Source of the DNA: Methylobacterium sp. GXS13
GTDB lineage: Bacteria; Pseudomonadota; Alphaproteobacteria; Rhizobiales; Beijerinckiaceae
Assembly: GCF_001455965.1 (NCBI RefSeq)
Contig: NZ_LKKO01000047.1
Location: forward strand, 124,001-188,000
Length of the DNA stretch: 64,000 nt
Reading direction: 5' to 3'
Under the pieces are notes generated by a model. The model saw only the letters and a list, made by a program, of their open reading frames with translations. It was not told the origin of the DNA and searched no databases. Position 1 is the first letter of the stretch; every line of letters begins with the position of its first letter. A program made the translations under genes and the position numbers. Shown piece after piece: positions 27,473 through 36,193 of this stretch.

Positions 27473-27755
27473 TGTTCGCGTTCCGGGGACGTGTCTTCGC
27501 GCGACCGCGCAACCGGCGAAACGACCGATCCCGCATCCACCATCGTCCAGGTGCGCTCCATCACGCTTGCGCCCCGAAAACGGGGGTACTGACCGTCATT
27601 GCCCGTTAACGGCGGATCTCACGGCAGCGTGCAATGACGGACCGGCTAGCATTGACATTCCAGCGTAATTCCGCCGCCTAAGGGCTACCTTTATTGCACG
27701 TCCAATGGTACGGGCCACGCCGAAGTCGCACGGATTGGTCAGATAGGTTGTGCCG

Positions 27756-27774
27756 CGACAACCACATGTTGTCG
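27756..27774. promoter_or_regulatory. Inverted repeat in the low-GC stretch
   Basis: Arms CGACAAC (27756-27762) and GTTGTCG (27768-27774) with a 5-base spacer, followed by TTTAAAAA. It could be an operator for the small gene downstream or a weak terminator. The rest of 27473-27854 holds a short CCCCG-AAAA-CGGGG hairpin at 27572-27585 and no gene. Confidence 0.35.
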
Positions 27775-27854
27775 TTTAAAAACCAGTCTCGATGGAACGA
27801 ATGACGGCTCTCGGCCGTCTTTGGCACACTTTACGATCAAGCAGGACATCAAAC

Positions 27855-27995
27855 GTGACCCACGGCTTGACACAGTTTCGTCGCCAGGCTGGCAGCAAGC
27901 CGCCACTTTCGCTAGTTATTGGTGTCAATATATCAATGATCGTGATTTGGACATTGATCTACCAGCTTGCTGGACGCCCGATCTGGTTATGGTAA
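27855..27995 (+). CDS. Possible 46-residue single-span membrane protein
   Basis: The GTG at 27855 has AGGA eight bases upstream and opens a 46-codon frame with a basic start (THGLTQFRRQAGSKPP) and one membrane segment (LSLVIGVNISMIVIWTLIYQ). GGAAC at 27794 followed 17 bases later by CGTC resembles an EcfG stress promoter with one mismatch, 36 bases before the GTG. It ends inside the 3' end of the convergent membrane protein gene. The coding status is uncertain, since the stretch is short and lower in GC than its surroundings. Confidence 0.4.
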   Translation: MTHGLTQFRRQAGSKPPLSLVIGVNISMIVIWTLIYQLAGRPIWLW

Positions 27996-28241
27996 TGGCG
28001 ATTGTCGGCCACGCTTCTCTTGGTATTGGACGCCGCAATACGCTCCGAACAGGTAGCCGGATTGGTGGGCGGTGAGGTAGCCCAGCGCGATCAGCAGATG
28101 GATCAGATCGAGCCCGGGGCCGAACGCAAACAGAACCAGAGCGGCGACCAAGATCAGGGCCGAGGTCGCGACCATGACCAGCATGGTATAGGACCAGCCG
28201 ATCAATAAACCGACGCCAAATAGCACTGCAGCGAGTAACAT
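27987..28241 (-). CDS. Small membrane protein of unknown function
   Basis: An 84-residue protein with two to three hydrophobic helices (LLAAVLFGVGLLIGWSYTML, LVAALVLFAFGPGL, IALGYLTAHQSGYLFGAY) and a short polar tail. This outline fits a group of short rhizobial membrane proteins, often near exopolysaccharide genes, but I cannot name it. ATG 28241 has AGGTGACG upstream. It stands alone in a low-GC, gene-poor stretch. Confidence 0.6.
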   Translation of the reverse strand: MLLAAVLFGVGLLIGWSYTMLVMVATSALILVAALVLFAFGPGLDLIHLLIALGYLTAHQSGYLFGAYCGVQYQEKRGRQSPLP

Positions 28242-28979
28242 CGCGTCACCTGGCCCAAGATTGTCCGGCGCCAGACGCCGAACAAGATCCCCATAGCGGG
28301 GGTCCGAAGCCCTATGTCACGGGCACCGCACACGCGATCCACCACGAGATCGCACGATCCGACGACAAAATTCCGACGCACCGCGCATTTTTCATGCCGT
28401 GCAGGCATCGAAATATCAACCCCCGCACATAACGCGCCCATTTCGCGTGTAATTTTACGTAATCGACGACTCAGTATTTGGATACGGGAAACCGCTTCTG
28501 CAAGATTGTCGTGTCGCACGTCGTTTCATCGCCAATAAATACAGAGCGGATATCCCGACGACCCTGTACGAGCTTGCTCGACGCCGCACCCGAGCGAAGT
28601 TTTTCCCGTAGAGCGTTAACGCGGTGCAGGCCCGGCGCCGGGCGCGACAGAGCAGGCTCGGAAACGAGCCGCGGTCGCGCGGCGCGCACCCGCTCCTGAC
28701 TGTTCGCTATAGACGAAACGGGAATCGGGTTTTCCGGAGCAGCGGCCGCTTCTCCGGCTTCAGCAAGCGCGTAACCCGCTTCCAAAGGCGTGCCGACCGA
28801 TTCTGCATGGGTGGACTCGGCGCGCATTCCGGCGTGCGGCAGAGGGGACACGGCGCGGCCCGCTCAAGCAGCTGCAGGAAGCACCTATCTCCGTGAGGCG
28901 GACGAGAACCGCCTCAGGCCGCGCGACGATTACAGGCTCGGCCATCGGGGCGGGCGGCCCGCCTCCATACGATCCGGCG
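28242..28979. other. Gene-poor, partly AT-rich stretch before purH
   Basis: From 28360 to 28560 the base composition is clearly lower in GC than the rest (TAATTTTACGTAATCG, CCAATAAATACAGAG). A 126-codon minus-strand frame at 28471-28851 and a 105-codon frame at 28202-28519 are open but lack family features and convincing ribosome sites, so I do not call them. No RNA gene recognised. Confidence 0.4.
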
Positions 28980-30578
28980 TCAGTGCCGGAAGTGGCGGTG
29001 CCCGGTGAAGACCATCGCCAGCCCGGCCTCGTCGGCGGCTGCGATCACCTCGGCGTCGCGCATCGAGCCGCCCGGCTGGATCACCGCCGTGGCGCCGGCC
29101 TCGGCTGCGGCCAGCAGACCGTCCGCGAAGGGGAAGAACGCGTCCGAGGCAACCACCGAGCCGACAGCCAGGCTCTCGGCGAGCCCCAGGCGCTTGGCGC
29201 CCTCGGCGGCCTTCCAGGCGGCGATGCGGGAGGAGTCGACCCGGGACATCTGTCCGGCGCCGATCCCCACCGTGGCGCCGGCCTTGGCGTACACGATGGC
29301 GTTGGACTTCACGTGCTTGGCGACCCGGTAGGCGAACAGCAGGTCGGCCGATTCGGCCTCGCTTGGCGCGCGCTTGGTGACGACCTTCAGGGGCATATCG
29401 TCGACCACGGCCGCGTCCCGCCCCTGGACCAGCAGGCCGCCGGACAGGGTGCGCACCGTCTCGCCGGGTGCCCGCGGGTCGGGCAGGCTGCCGGCGAGCA
29501 GGAGGCGCAGGTTCTTCTTGGCCGCCACGAGGGCGATGGCCTCCGGCGTCGCGTCCGGGGCGATGATCACCTCGGTGAAGATCTCGACGATCTTGCGGGC
29601 GGCCTCCGCGTCCAGGGTCCGGTTCAGGGCGACGATGCCGCCGAACGCCGAGGTCGGGTCGCAGGCGAGCGCCCGCTCGTAGGCCTCGATCAGGGTGGCA
29701 CCCTCGGCCACACCGCACGGGTTGGCGTGCTTGATGATCGCCACCGCGGCGGCGCGGGCCGGATCGAACTCGGCGACGCATTCGTAGGCGGCGTCGGTGT
29801 CGTTGAAGTTGTTGTAGGACAGCTCCTTGCCCTGAAGCTGGCGAGCGGTCGCCACCCCGGCTCGGACCAAACCCGGAGCCCGGTAGAACGCGGCCGCTTG
29901 GTGCGGGTTCTCGCCGTAGCGCAGGCTCTGGGCGAGCGTGCCCCCGAAGGCGCGGAACCGGCCCGGTGCCTCGGTGCCGAACTGGACCGCCATCCAGTTG
30001 GCGATGGCGGCATCATAGGCGGCGGTGCGGGCGAAGGCCTTCTGGGCCAAGTGCCGGCGCAGGTCGCCGCCGACGGCGCCGTTGTTCTGCTCCAGGGCCG
30101 CCAGCACCGCAGGGTAGTCCGAGACGTCGGTGACGACGGCGACGTCGGCGTGGTTCTTGGCCGCCGCGCGAATCATTGCCGGGCCACCGACATCGATGTT
30201 CTCGATGCAATCCGCCTCCGGCCTGTCGGCCGCGATGGTCGCCTCGAACGGATAGAGGTTCACCACCAGCAGGTCGATCGCCCCGATGCCGTGGGCGGCC
30301 AGCGCGGCCTGGTGCTCGGGGTTGTCGCGGATGGCGAGCAGGCCGCCATGCACCGCCGGGTGCAGGGTCTTGACCCGTCCGTCCATCATCTCGGGGAAGC
30401 CGGTCAGGTCGGCGACCTCGGTGACCGGCAGGCCGGCTTCCTGAAGGGCGCGGTGCGTGCCACCCGTCGAGACCAGCGCGATGCCGCGGGCATGCAGTGC
30501 CCGCGCGAAGTCCACGAGACCCGTCTTGTCCGAGACCGAGAGGAGCGCGCGGGAGACCCGCACCTGATCGTGCGCCAT
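28980..30578 (-). CDS. purH: Bifunctional AICAR formyltransferase / IMP cyclohydrolase
   Basis: Performs the last two steps of IMP synthesis in the cytoplasm. The 532-residue protein has the IMP cyclohydrolase domain at about 1-200 (ALLSVSDKTGLVDFARALHA, ALVSTGGTHRAL, GRVKTLHPAVHGGLLA) and the formyltransferase domain after that (LRYGENPHQAAAFYR, GKELSYNNFNDTDAAYECV, IIKHANPCGVA with the catalytic Lys-His pair, and the C-terminus MVFTGHRHFRH). The length is normal. The gene order heparinase-purH on the same strand, 68 bases apart, is one I recall from other Hyphomicrobiales. Confidence 0.97.
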   Translation of the reverse strand: MAHDQVRVSRALLSVSDKTGLVDFARALHARGIALVSTGGTHRALQEAGLPVTEVADLTGFPEMMDGRVKTLHPAVHGGLLAIRDNPEHQAALAAHGIGAIDLLVVNLYPFEATIAADRPEADCIENIDVGGPAMIRAAAKNHADVAVVTDVSDYPAVLAALEQNNGAVGGDLRRHLAQKAFARTAAYDAAIANWMAVQFGTEAPGRFRAFGGTLAQSLRYGENPHQAAAFYRAPGLVRAGVATARQLQGKELSYNNFNDTDAAYECVAEFDPARAAAVAIIKHANPCGVAEGATLIEAYERALACDPTSAFGGIVALNRTLDAEAARKIVEIFTEVIIAPDATPEAIALVAAKKNLRLLLAGSLPDPRAPGETVRTLSGGLLVQGRDAAVVDDMPLKVVTKRAPSEAESADLLFAYRVAKHVKSNAIVYAKAGATVGIGAGQMSRVDSSRIAAWKAAEGAKRLGLAESLAVGSVVASDAFFPFADGLLAAAEAGATAVIQPGGSMRDAEVIAAADEAGLAMVFTGHRHFRH

Positions 30579-30646
30579 AGCTGCTTGCCGAACCTTGAGA
30601 TTTCGGCGCGCGGTAGCATGGAACCGGGGCCCGGGGCCAGCCGGGA

Positions 30647-32455
30647 TCAGGGCGCCGTCGCCCCCCGCATCGGCGCCTCGGCCAGGCGCGCGAAGCTCCA
30701 GCGCACCTCGACATCGTCCGAGACGCGCAGATGCAGCACGATCTGGTCGGTGCGGCGCGGCCCGGTCAGGCCGGAGAAATACACGCTCTCCTCGATGGCG
30801 ATCTCGGCGCCCTCAGCCCGGAACATCCAGATCTCGCCCAGCGCCGAGGCGAGTTCGAGCCCGTCGGGCACGCCGCGCACGGCGATACCGGGGTGCAGGT
30901 GGAAGCGGATGGCCACGTCGTGGCCGCGCACCCGGCCCTTGCCCTGACGCAGGAAGGCGTCGCGCCCCTCGAGCCGCGCCTCCACGGGGAACAGCTGCCA
31001 GCGCCGCTCGTGGACGATCCCGAAATCCGGCGCGTAGCCATCGTGCCGGGCGGCGAGCACGATGCTGTCGGACTCTTCCACCCGCTCGGCCGCCACGGCG
31101 GCGGGGCCGCGCAGGACCACGGCGCCGCGCCGGCGGATCAGCCACGCGTCCACCATGCGCTCGCCCCACCAGCCGGTGGCGGTGAGGAACCGGCAGGAGG
31201 AGGCGCCGGCAACGCTGGCGGTGGAATGGGCCGGCGTCGACCGGGCGAGCAGGCGCAGGTCCGGCCCGCTCGCGGGCAGGCCGCAATTGACCACGATGCG
31301 CTGCGGCCCGCTCGACATCTCGAAGGCGAGGCAGCCCGCCCCGGCATTCAGAGAGAAGGGCAGCGGCGGACTCTTGCCGACATCGGCGACCACGATGACC
31401 CGACCGCCTTCCATGCGCTCGTAGCCGGAATTCGGCGCGTGCATCATCGGCCGGGCGAGCGCACCGTCATAGACCAGGAGCGTCGCGAGATGGTCGGCGT
31501 CGGTGGCGCCCATGCCGTTGAAATGGCTGAGCGAGGCGTCCGGGTGGCGCAGCAGGCGCAGCAGCGGCAGCATCCGGTCCACCGCCCGCAGCAGCGCGGC
31601 CGGCGGCTCGACGCTGCGGCTGAGATAGCTCTGGCGCAGGGGCAGCAGGTCGAGCAGCAGCTCCATGGCGAAACGCGGATCGCGGGAGCGGTGGCCGCCA
31701 TCGGTGAGGATCTGGCGATCGAGCTCCCGGGACAGGATCCGGGTCGCCCGACGCAGGGTCGGCTGGATGCCGTCGCAGCACAGCCCGGCGTAGCAGAGCG
31801 CCACGGCGGCGTTCAGGCGCCATTGCGGCGGCACGCCCCGCCGCAGGTCGCGCTCCATCCGCCGGGCGTTGCGGGCGATGGCCTTCAGGAAGTTCTGGTA
31901 GAAGGTGTGGTCGGCACCCTCCAGCACCAGGGGCGACTGGCACAGGAACGAGATCAGCCGCCGCGCCGCCACCGGCGTGTGGCGGGCCAAAGCCGGATCA
32001 CCCCGTCCGACGATGAAATCGGCCACGAAGGCGCGGGCATTGGCCCGGGCAAGCGCCGTATCCGCAGCTCGGAGATGCCGGAGCCAGCCGAAGCCGTAGA
32101 GCTCATCCGCCCATTCCGGCGAGGGCGGGGCGTAATCGAAGGGTGACCCGCCGCTCGCGGCCAGCGAGCGGCCGGCGAAGACGAACAGGCCCGCATAGAT
32201 GTCGTCCGCGAAGGTCGCGTCCGAGGTGCGCAGGTCCTGGGGTGCGATCACTAGCCCGGTCACCCGCATCCGCGCCAGGATGTCGGGCGAGGCTGTGAGG
32301 CTGGCACCGACGGCACGGAAAGTCCGCGCGGTCTCGCGCGCCACGAGCCGATAGAAGCGCCAGCGGTCAGGCCCCCAAGCCACGCGATCTCCCAGCCACG
32401 CGATCTCACCAGGCCCCAAGGGCCCGAGCCCTCGGGTACGAGGATCGGCTGGCAC
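30647..32455 (-). CDS. Heparinase II/III family protein
   Basis: A 602-residue protein with an alpha/alpha toroid in the N-terminal half (RFYRLVARETARTFRAV, FADDIYAGLFVFAGRSL, WRLNAAVALCYAGLC) and a beta-sandwich heparinase II/III domain after residue 340 (LSHFNGMGATDADHLATLLV, NSGYERMEGGRVIVVADVGK, STPAHSTASVAGASSCRFL). Family members are polysaccharide lyases, but bacterial relatives next to purH have unknown substrates. No signal peptide is visible. GTG 32455 has a weak ribosome site, so the start may lie later, near VAWGPDRWRFYRL. The N-terminus covers a direct DNA duplication, CCACGCGATCT repeated 16 bases apart at 32380 and 32396. Confidence 0.85.
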   Translation of the reverse strand: MPADPRTRGLGPLGPGEIAWLGDRVAWGPDRWRFYRLVARETARTFRAVGASLTASPDILARMRVTGLVIAPQDLRTSDATFADDIYAGLFVFAGRSLAASGGSPFDYAPPSPEWADELYGFGWLRHLRAADTALARANARAFVADFIVGRGDPALARHTPVAARRLISFLCQSPLVLEGADHTFYQNFLKAIARNARRMERDLRRGVPPQWRLNAAVALCYAGLCCDGIQPTLRRATRILSRELDRQILTDGGHRSRDPRFAMELLLDLLPLRQSYLSRSVEPPAALLRAVDRMLPLLRLLRHPDASLSHFNGMGATDADHLATLLVYDGALARPMMHAPNSGYERMEGGRVIVVADVGKSPPLPFSLNAGAGCLAFEMSSGPQRIVVNCGLPASGPDLRLLARSTPAHSTASVAGASSCRFLTATGWWGERMVDAWLIRRRGAVVLRGPAAVAAERVEESDSIVLAARHDGYAPDFGIVHERRWQLFPVEARLEGRDAFLRQGKGRVRGHDVAIRFHLHPGIAVRGVPDGLELASALGEIWMFRAEGAEIAIEESVYFSGLTGPRRTDQIVLHLRVSDDVEVRWSFARLAEAPMRGATAP

Positions 32456-32597
32456 CCGTTTCGTTTCAGGGTAGAGGCGGCCTCTTAACCGGCGGTTTAC
32501 GCTATGTCATTCCCGCGACGGGAAAGAATATGGGATCGCTCACGCTCCAGTTGCACTGCTGCGGCACACTGGGCTGCAGAACCGCATTTATGGCGGT

Positions 32598-33533
32598 TCA
32601 GCCCGGAGCCAGCGCCGCATCGAACGCCCGGAGATTCGAGCGCATCATGTCGAGATAGGTCGCGGCTGGCCCATCCGGCCCCGACAGGGCGTCCGAATAG
32701 ACCTTGCCGCCGATCCGGGCGCCCCCCTCCCGGGCGATCTGCGCCATCTGACGCGGATCGCTGATGTTCTCCAGGAATACCGCCGGTACCTTCTCCCGGC
32801 GGATCTGCCGGATGATCGCCGCGACATCCCGCGGGCTGGCCTCGCTGTCGGTGGAAACGCCCTGGGGCGCGATGAAGCGCACGCCATAGGCGGCGGCGAA
32901 GTAGCCGAAGGCGTCGTGGGTGGTAATGATCCGGCGGTTCTCCGGGGGGATCTTTTCCACCGCCTGGCGCACGGCCTGATCGAGGGCGTCGAGCTGCGCC
33001 GTGTAGGCCTCGGCCGCGGCCCGATAGGCCTCCGCGTGAGCCGGATCGACCTTCGCCAAGGCGTCGCGGATGTTGGCGACGTAGATCCGCACGTTGGCCA
33101 CGCTTTGCCAGGCATGGGGGTCGACAGCGTGGTCGTGGTCGTGGCCGCTGTCGGTATGGGCGTGGTCGTTCACGGCGGCGATCGTCGGCACACCCGCGGA
33201 GGCGACGATGACCGGCGCCCGGGTCCCCGAGGCCCGGATCAGCCTGTCGAGCCAACCTTCGAGCCCGAGGCCGTTGACGAACACGATGTCGGCCACGGCG
33301 AGTTTCTTGGCGTCGGCCGGGGACGGGCTGAAGCCGTGCGCATCCGAATCCGGGCCGACCAGGGTGGTCACCGCCACGTGCGGTCCGCCGACCGCCCGCA
33401 CGAGATCGCCCAGGATCGAGAAGCTCGCCACCGCTCGGATTGTGGCGCCGTCCGGTGCGGCCCGGGCCGGCACGCACAGGCCAAGTCCCAGGACAAGCCA
33501 TCCGAACCACGCCATCCGAACTGTCCCGCGCAC
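32598..33533 (-). CDS. Metal ABC transporter substrate-binding protein (zinc/manganese type)
   Basis: A 311-residue periplasmic cluster A-I binding protein. The signal peptide ends near residue 26 (CVPARAA). Metal ligands: His in DAHGFSPSP, the His-rich loop NDHAHTDSGHDHDHAVDPHA, His in TTHDAFGYFA and the acidic residue in NISDPRQM. The His-rich loop favours zinc; the family also includes manganese binders. GTG 33533 with GGGAGGACG upstream is preferred over ATG 33515. No permease or ATPase gene is adjacent, so it must work with components encoded elsewhere. A 15-bp palindrome lies 40 bases upstream of the start. Confidence 0.88.
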   Translation of the reverse strand: MRGTVRMAWFGWLVLGLGLCVPARAAPDGATIRAVASFSILGDLVRAVGGPHVAVTTLVGPDSDAHGFSPSPADAKKLAVADIVFVNGLGLEGWLDRLIRASGTRAPVIVASAGVPTIAAVNDHAHTDSGHDHDHAVDPHAWQSVANVRIYVANIRDALAKVDPAHAEAYRAAAEAYTAQLDALDQAVRQAVEKIPPENRRIITTHDAFGYFAAAYGVRFIAPQGVSTDSEASPRDVAAIIRQIRREKVPAVFLENISDPRQMAQIAREGGARIGGKVYSDALSGPDGPAATYLDMMRSNLRAFDAALAPG

Positions 33534-33572
33534 GAATCGTCCTCCCACGCTCCAGCGTCGCGGCACCGGTAG

Positions 33573-33587
33573 TGTAACAGTGTTACA
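33573..33587. promoter_or_regulatory. Candidate metal-regulator operator (7-1-7 palindrome)
   Basis: TGTAACA-G-TGTTACA is a perfect palindrome in an AT-rich patch, 40-54 bases before the start of the metal-binding protein. Size and AT content suit a Fur-superfamily regulator such as Zur. It also lies about 95 bases before the divergent LTXXQ gene, so it could control both. The regulator identity is inferred. Confidence 0.55.
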
Positions 33588-33680
33588 TACACAAGCGGGA
33601 TACACGGCCGGCGCCTCATCGGCACCGTGGGTCGCTGCCGGGTCACCGCGGCGGCGGCCGAGCGTGAGATGGAGCATGCC

Positions 33681-34202
33681 ATGTCCCAACGTTTGAGAGC
33701 GGCCATTCTCGTCACCGGTGTCCTCGGCCTTGGTCTCGTCGGCCACGCCGTCGAGCATGGCGGCGGCCCCGATGGCGTCCGCGGGCACGGGCGCTGGAGC
33801 GCGCTGACCCCCGAGGATCGGGCCGCCTTCGCGGATGCCCGCATCGCCGGCCTGCATGCCGGCCTGAAGCTGAATGCCGACCAGGAGAAGCTGTGGCCCC
33901 CGGTCGAGGCCGCGCTGCGCGACATGGTCAAGCTGCGCCAGCAGCGCCGTGAGGCGATGCGCGACCGTCCGAAGATGTCCGACGACGCGCCGGCCGCCCT
34001 GCGGGCCATGGCGGATGCGACGACCGCCCGGGGCGAGGCCCTGCGCAAGCTCGCCGACGCCTCGCAGCCGCTCTACGCCAGCCTCGACGAGGGCCAGAAG
34101 CGGCGCGCGATGATCCTGGCGCGCCCGATGGGCGGCCATCGCCACGACGGCTGGCATCACCGCCGGGACGACGAGCACGGCCCCGGCGGCGGCGACCGCT
34201 GA
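33681..34202 (+). CDS. Periplasmic LTXXQ (Spy/CpxP-like) protein
   Basis: A 173-residue protein: signal peptide (AAILVTGVLGLGLVGHAVEH region), then a helical LTXXQ-type domain with LNADQEKLWPPVEAALRDMV and LDEGQKRRAMI, and a His/Gly/Asp-rich tail (GGHRHDGWHHRRDDEH) that may bind metal. Spy/CpxP proteins are periplasmic chaperones or stress sensors. ATG 33681 has GGAG six bases upstream. It is divergent from the metal-binding protein gene and shares its promoter region, which together with the His-rich tail hints at a metal-linked role. Confidence 0.8.
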   Translation: MSQRLRAAILVTGVLGLGLVGHAVEHGGGPDGVRGHGRWSALTPEDRAAFADARIAGLHAGLKLNADQEKLWPPVEAALRDMVKLRQQRREAMRDRPKMSDDAPAALRAMADATTARGEALRKLADASQPLYASLDEGQKRRAMILARPMGGHRHDGWHHRRDDEHGPGGGDR

Positions 34203-34314
34203 GAGCGGACGACGGGAGCAAAAAACTTGATCCGCGGCGGCGGCGGCTGCAAACCGCTGCCGCCGCGCATTCTGCCCCAGGGAGCCCGGTGATAGGACCC
34301 AACCGGTAAGCTCC

Positions 34315-36075
34315 ATGGCGCGCCTCCCCGGCGACACCTTCCCACTCCTCGTCCGCCTGTGGCGCACCTGGCTCTATCCCCATCGCGGGACGCTCGCCGT
34401 GGTGCTGGTGCTGATCGCCCTCGTGGGCGGCTCGACCGGGCTGTACCCGGCGTTGATCAAGGCCGCCTTCGACGCTTTCGACCGCAAGGATGCGGCGGCC
34501 ATCGCCTACGGGCCGCTGGTGGTGATCGTGGTCACGGCCTTGCGCGGCTTCTCGCTCTTCGGCCAGACGGTGCTGACCAACCGGGTCGTCACCCGGGTCG
34601 AAGCCGACATGCAGGCGGCGCTCTACGGCCATCTGATCGAATCCGACCTGGCGCAGCTCGGCCGCGAGAGCCCGGCGGCGCTGACCCAGCGTTTCACCAC
34701 CGATTTCGCCTTCATCAAGGAGGCGCTGACCCGCATCTCCACGGTGCTGCTGCGCGACATCGCCATGCTGATCGGGCTGGTCGCGGCGCTGATCTGGATG
34801 GACCCGGTCCTGACGCTCGTCGCCGGCCTCACGGTGCCCTTCGTGGCCGGGCCGATCGGGCGGATCGGCAAGAAGCTCCGGCGGGTCTCGACCACCACTC
34901 AGGAGCAGATGGGTGCCACCGCCAGCCTGATCTCCGAGAGCCTGCAGGGCGCCCGGGTCGCCAAGACCTACGCCATGGAGGGTTACCTCAAGGGGCGAGC
35001 CGCCGAAGCTCTCGACGAGGTGCGCCGCGTGAAGATGAAGGCCGCCAATGCCCGTGGCCGCCTGGACCCGCTGCTCGAAGTCGGCGGGGGGATCGCGGTG
35101 GCCGGCGTCCTCGTCCTGGTGGGCCAGCGGGTGCTGGCCGGCGAGCGGACGGTGGGCGACTTCACCGGCTACGTCGCGGCCCTGCTGCTCGCCGCCCAGC
35201 CGGCCCGGGCTTTGGGCAACCTCAATGCCATCCTGCAGGAGGCGGCAGCGGCGCTCCGGCGCTACTTCGACGTGATGGACGAGGCGCCGCAGATTCGCCA
35301 GGCGCCCGATGCGACGCCGCTCACGGTCACGGCCGGGGAGATCCGGTTCGACGGCGTGCAGTTCCGCTACCGCCCCGACGCTCCGGCCCTGGAGGGGATC
35401 GATCTCATAGTCCCCGCCGGCGCCGCCACCGCACTCGTCGGGCGCTCGGGCTCGGGAAAGTCCTCGCTGCTCAACCTTGTGCCGCGGCTCTACGACGTCA
35501 CCGCCGGCCGGGTGACGATTGACGGGCAGGACGTACGCGCGGTGACCCTGTCCTCGCTCCGCGCGGCGGTCGCAGTCGTCTCGCAGGAGGTGGTCCTGTT
35601 CGACGACACGGTGGCGGCCAATATCGGCTTCGGCCGCCCCGGGGCGAAGCCGTCCGAGATCGAGGCTGCGGCCCGCGCCGCGGCCGCCCACGATTTCGTG
35701 ACCGCCCTGCCGGAGGGCTACGCGTTCCGGGTCGGCCCGGCCGGCAACCGCCTTTCCGGCGGCGAGCGGCAGCGGATCGCGCTGGCCCGGGCCTTCCTGA
35801 AGGATGCGCCGATCCTGCTCCTCGACGAGGCGACCTCGGCCCTCGACTCCGAGTCCGAACGCCTTGTCCAAGAGGCGCTGACCCGGCTGATGCGCGGCCG
35901 AACCACCCTGGTGATCGCCCATCGCCTCTCGACGGTCCGGGAGGCCGACCGGATCGCCGTGATGGAAGCCGGCCGCGTCATCGAGACCGGCCGCCATGAC
36001 GATCTGGTCGCGGCCGGCGGCGCCTATGCCCGCCTGCACCGGATGCAATTGTCGGAGCCGGCGCCGGCTGGGTAA
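34315..36075 (+). CDS. ABC exporter, MsbA-like fused permease and ATPase
   Basis: A 586-residue half transporter with six membrane helices (about 20-310) followed by the nucleotide-binding domain. Walker A is VGRSGSGKSSLLNLVPRLYD, the signature is LSGGERQRIALARAFL, Walker B is ILLLDEATSALDSESE and the H-loop is VIAHRLSTVREADRI. It probably works as a homodimer; lipid A or other lipids, peptides or drugs are typical cargo, and the cargo cannot be read here. ATG 34315 is preceded by a GC-rich hairpin and a weak ribosome site. It is a single gene. Confidence 0.92.
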   Translation: MARLPGDTFPLLVRLWRTWLYPHRGTLAVVLVLIALVGGSTGLYPALIKAAFDAFDRKDAAAIAYGPLVVIVVTALRGFSLFGQTVLTNRVVTRVEADMQAALYGHLIESDLAQLGRESPAALTQRFTTDFAFIKEALTRISTVLLRDIAMLIGLVAALIWMDPVLTLVAGLTVPFVAGPIGRIGKKLRRVSTTTQEQMGATASLISESLQGARVAKTYAMEGYLKGRAAEALDEVRRVKMKAANARGRLDPLLEVGGGIAVAGVLVLVGQRVLAGERTVGDFTGYVAALLLAAQPARALGNLNAILQEAAAALRRYFDVMDEAPQIRQAPDATPLTVTAGEIRFDGVQFRYRPDAPALEGIDLIVPAGAATALVGRSGSGKSSLLNLVPRLYDVTAGRVTIDGQDVRAVTLSSLRAAVAVVSQEVVLFDDTVAANIGFGRPGAKPSEIEAAARAAAAHDFVTALPEGYAFRVGPAGNRLSGGERQRIALARAFLKDAPILLLDEATSALDSESERLVQEALTRLMRGRTTLVIAHRLSTVREADRIAVMEAGRVIETGRHDDLVAAGGAYARLHRMQLSEPAPAG

Positions 36076-36112
36076 GTCGACACCCGCACACGCGGCCGAC
36101 ACGGCAAATCCG

Positions 36113-36129
36113 GCGCATGAGTCATGCGC
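36113..36129. promoter_or_regulatory. 17-bp palindrome upstream of ilvE
   Basis: GCGCATGA-G-TCATGCGC is perfect over 8-base arms. It lies 65-81 bases before the chosen ilvE start and 38 bases after the ABC exporter stop. It could be an operator for ilvE or part of a terminator, though no T-run follows. Confidence 0.4.
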
Positions 36130-36193
36130 ACGCTCCGTAGATTCGCCCGCCGGAGCGCGGCATAAGAACAGCGAGTCTATGAGGACCCCTACC

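Noticed and set aside
28202..28519. 105-codon minus-strand frame overlapping the small membrane protein gene
   Set aside because: It overlaps the better supported 84-residue gene and its own translation lacks any recognisable feature.
28471..28851. 126-codon minus-strand frame upstream of purH
   Set aside because: No good ribosome site, no family features, and it crosses from normal to AT-rich DNA; could be real but I cannot support it.
32580..32598. AACCGC / GCGGTT hairpin at the end of the metal-binding protein gene
   Set aside because: Only six base pairs, overlapping the stop codon, without a T-run; too weak to call a terminator.
34225..34275. GC-rich hairpin before the MsbA-like gene as a terminator
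   Set aside because: The stem can form in several registers because of GGC repeats and no T-run follows, so I did not call it.
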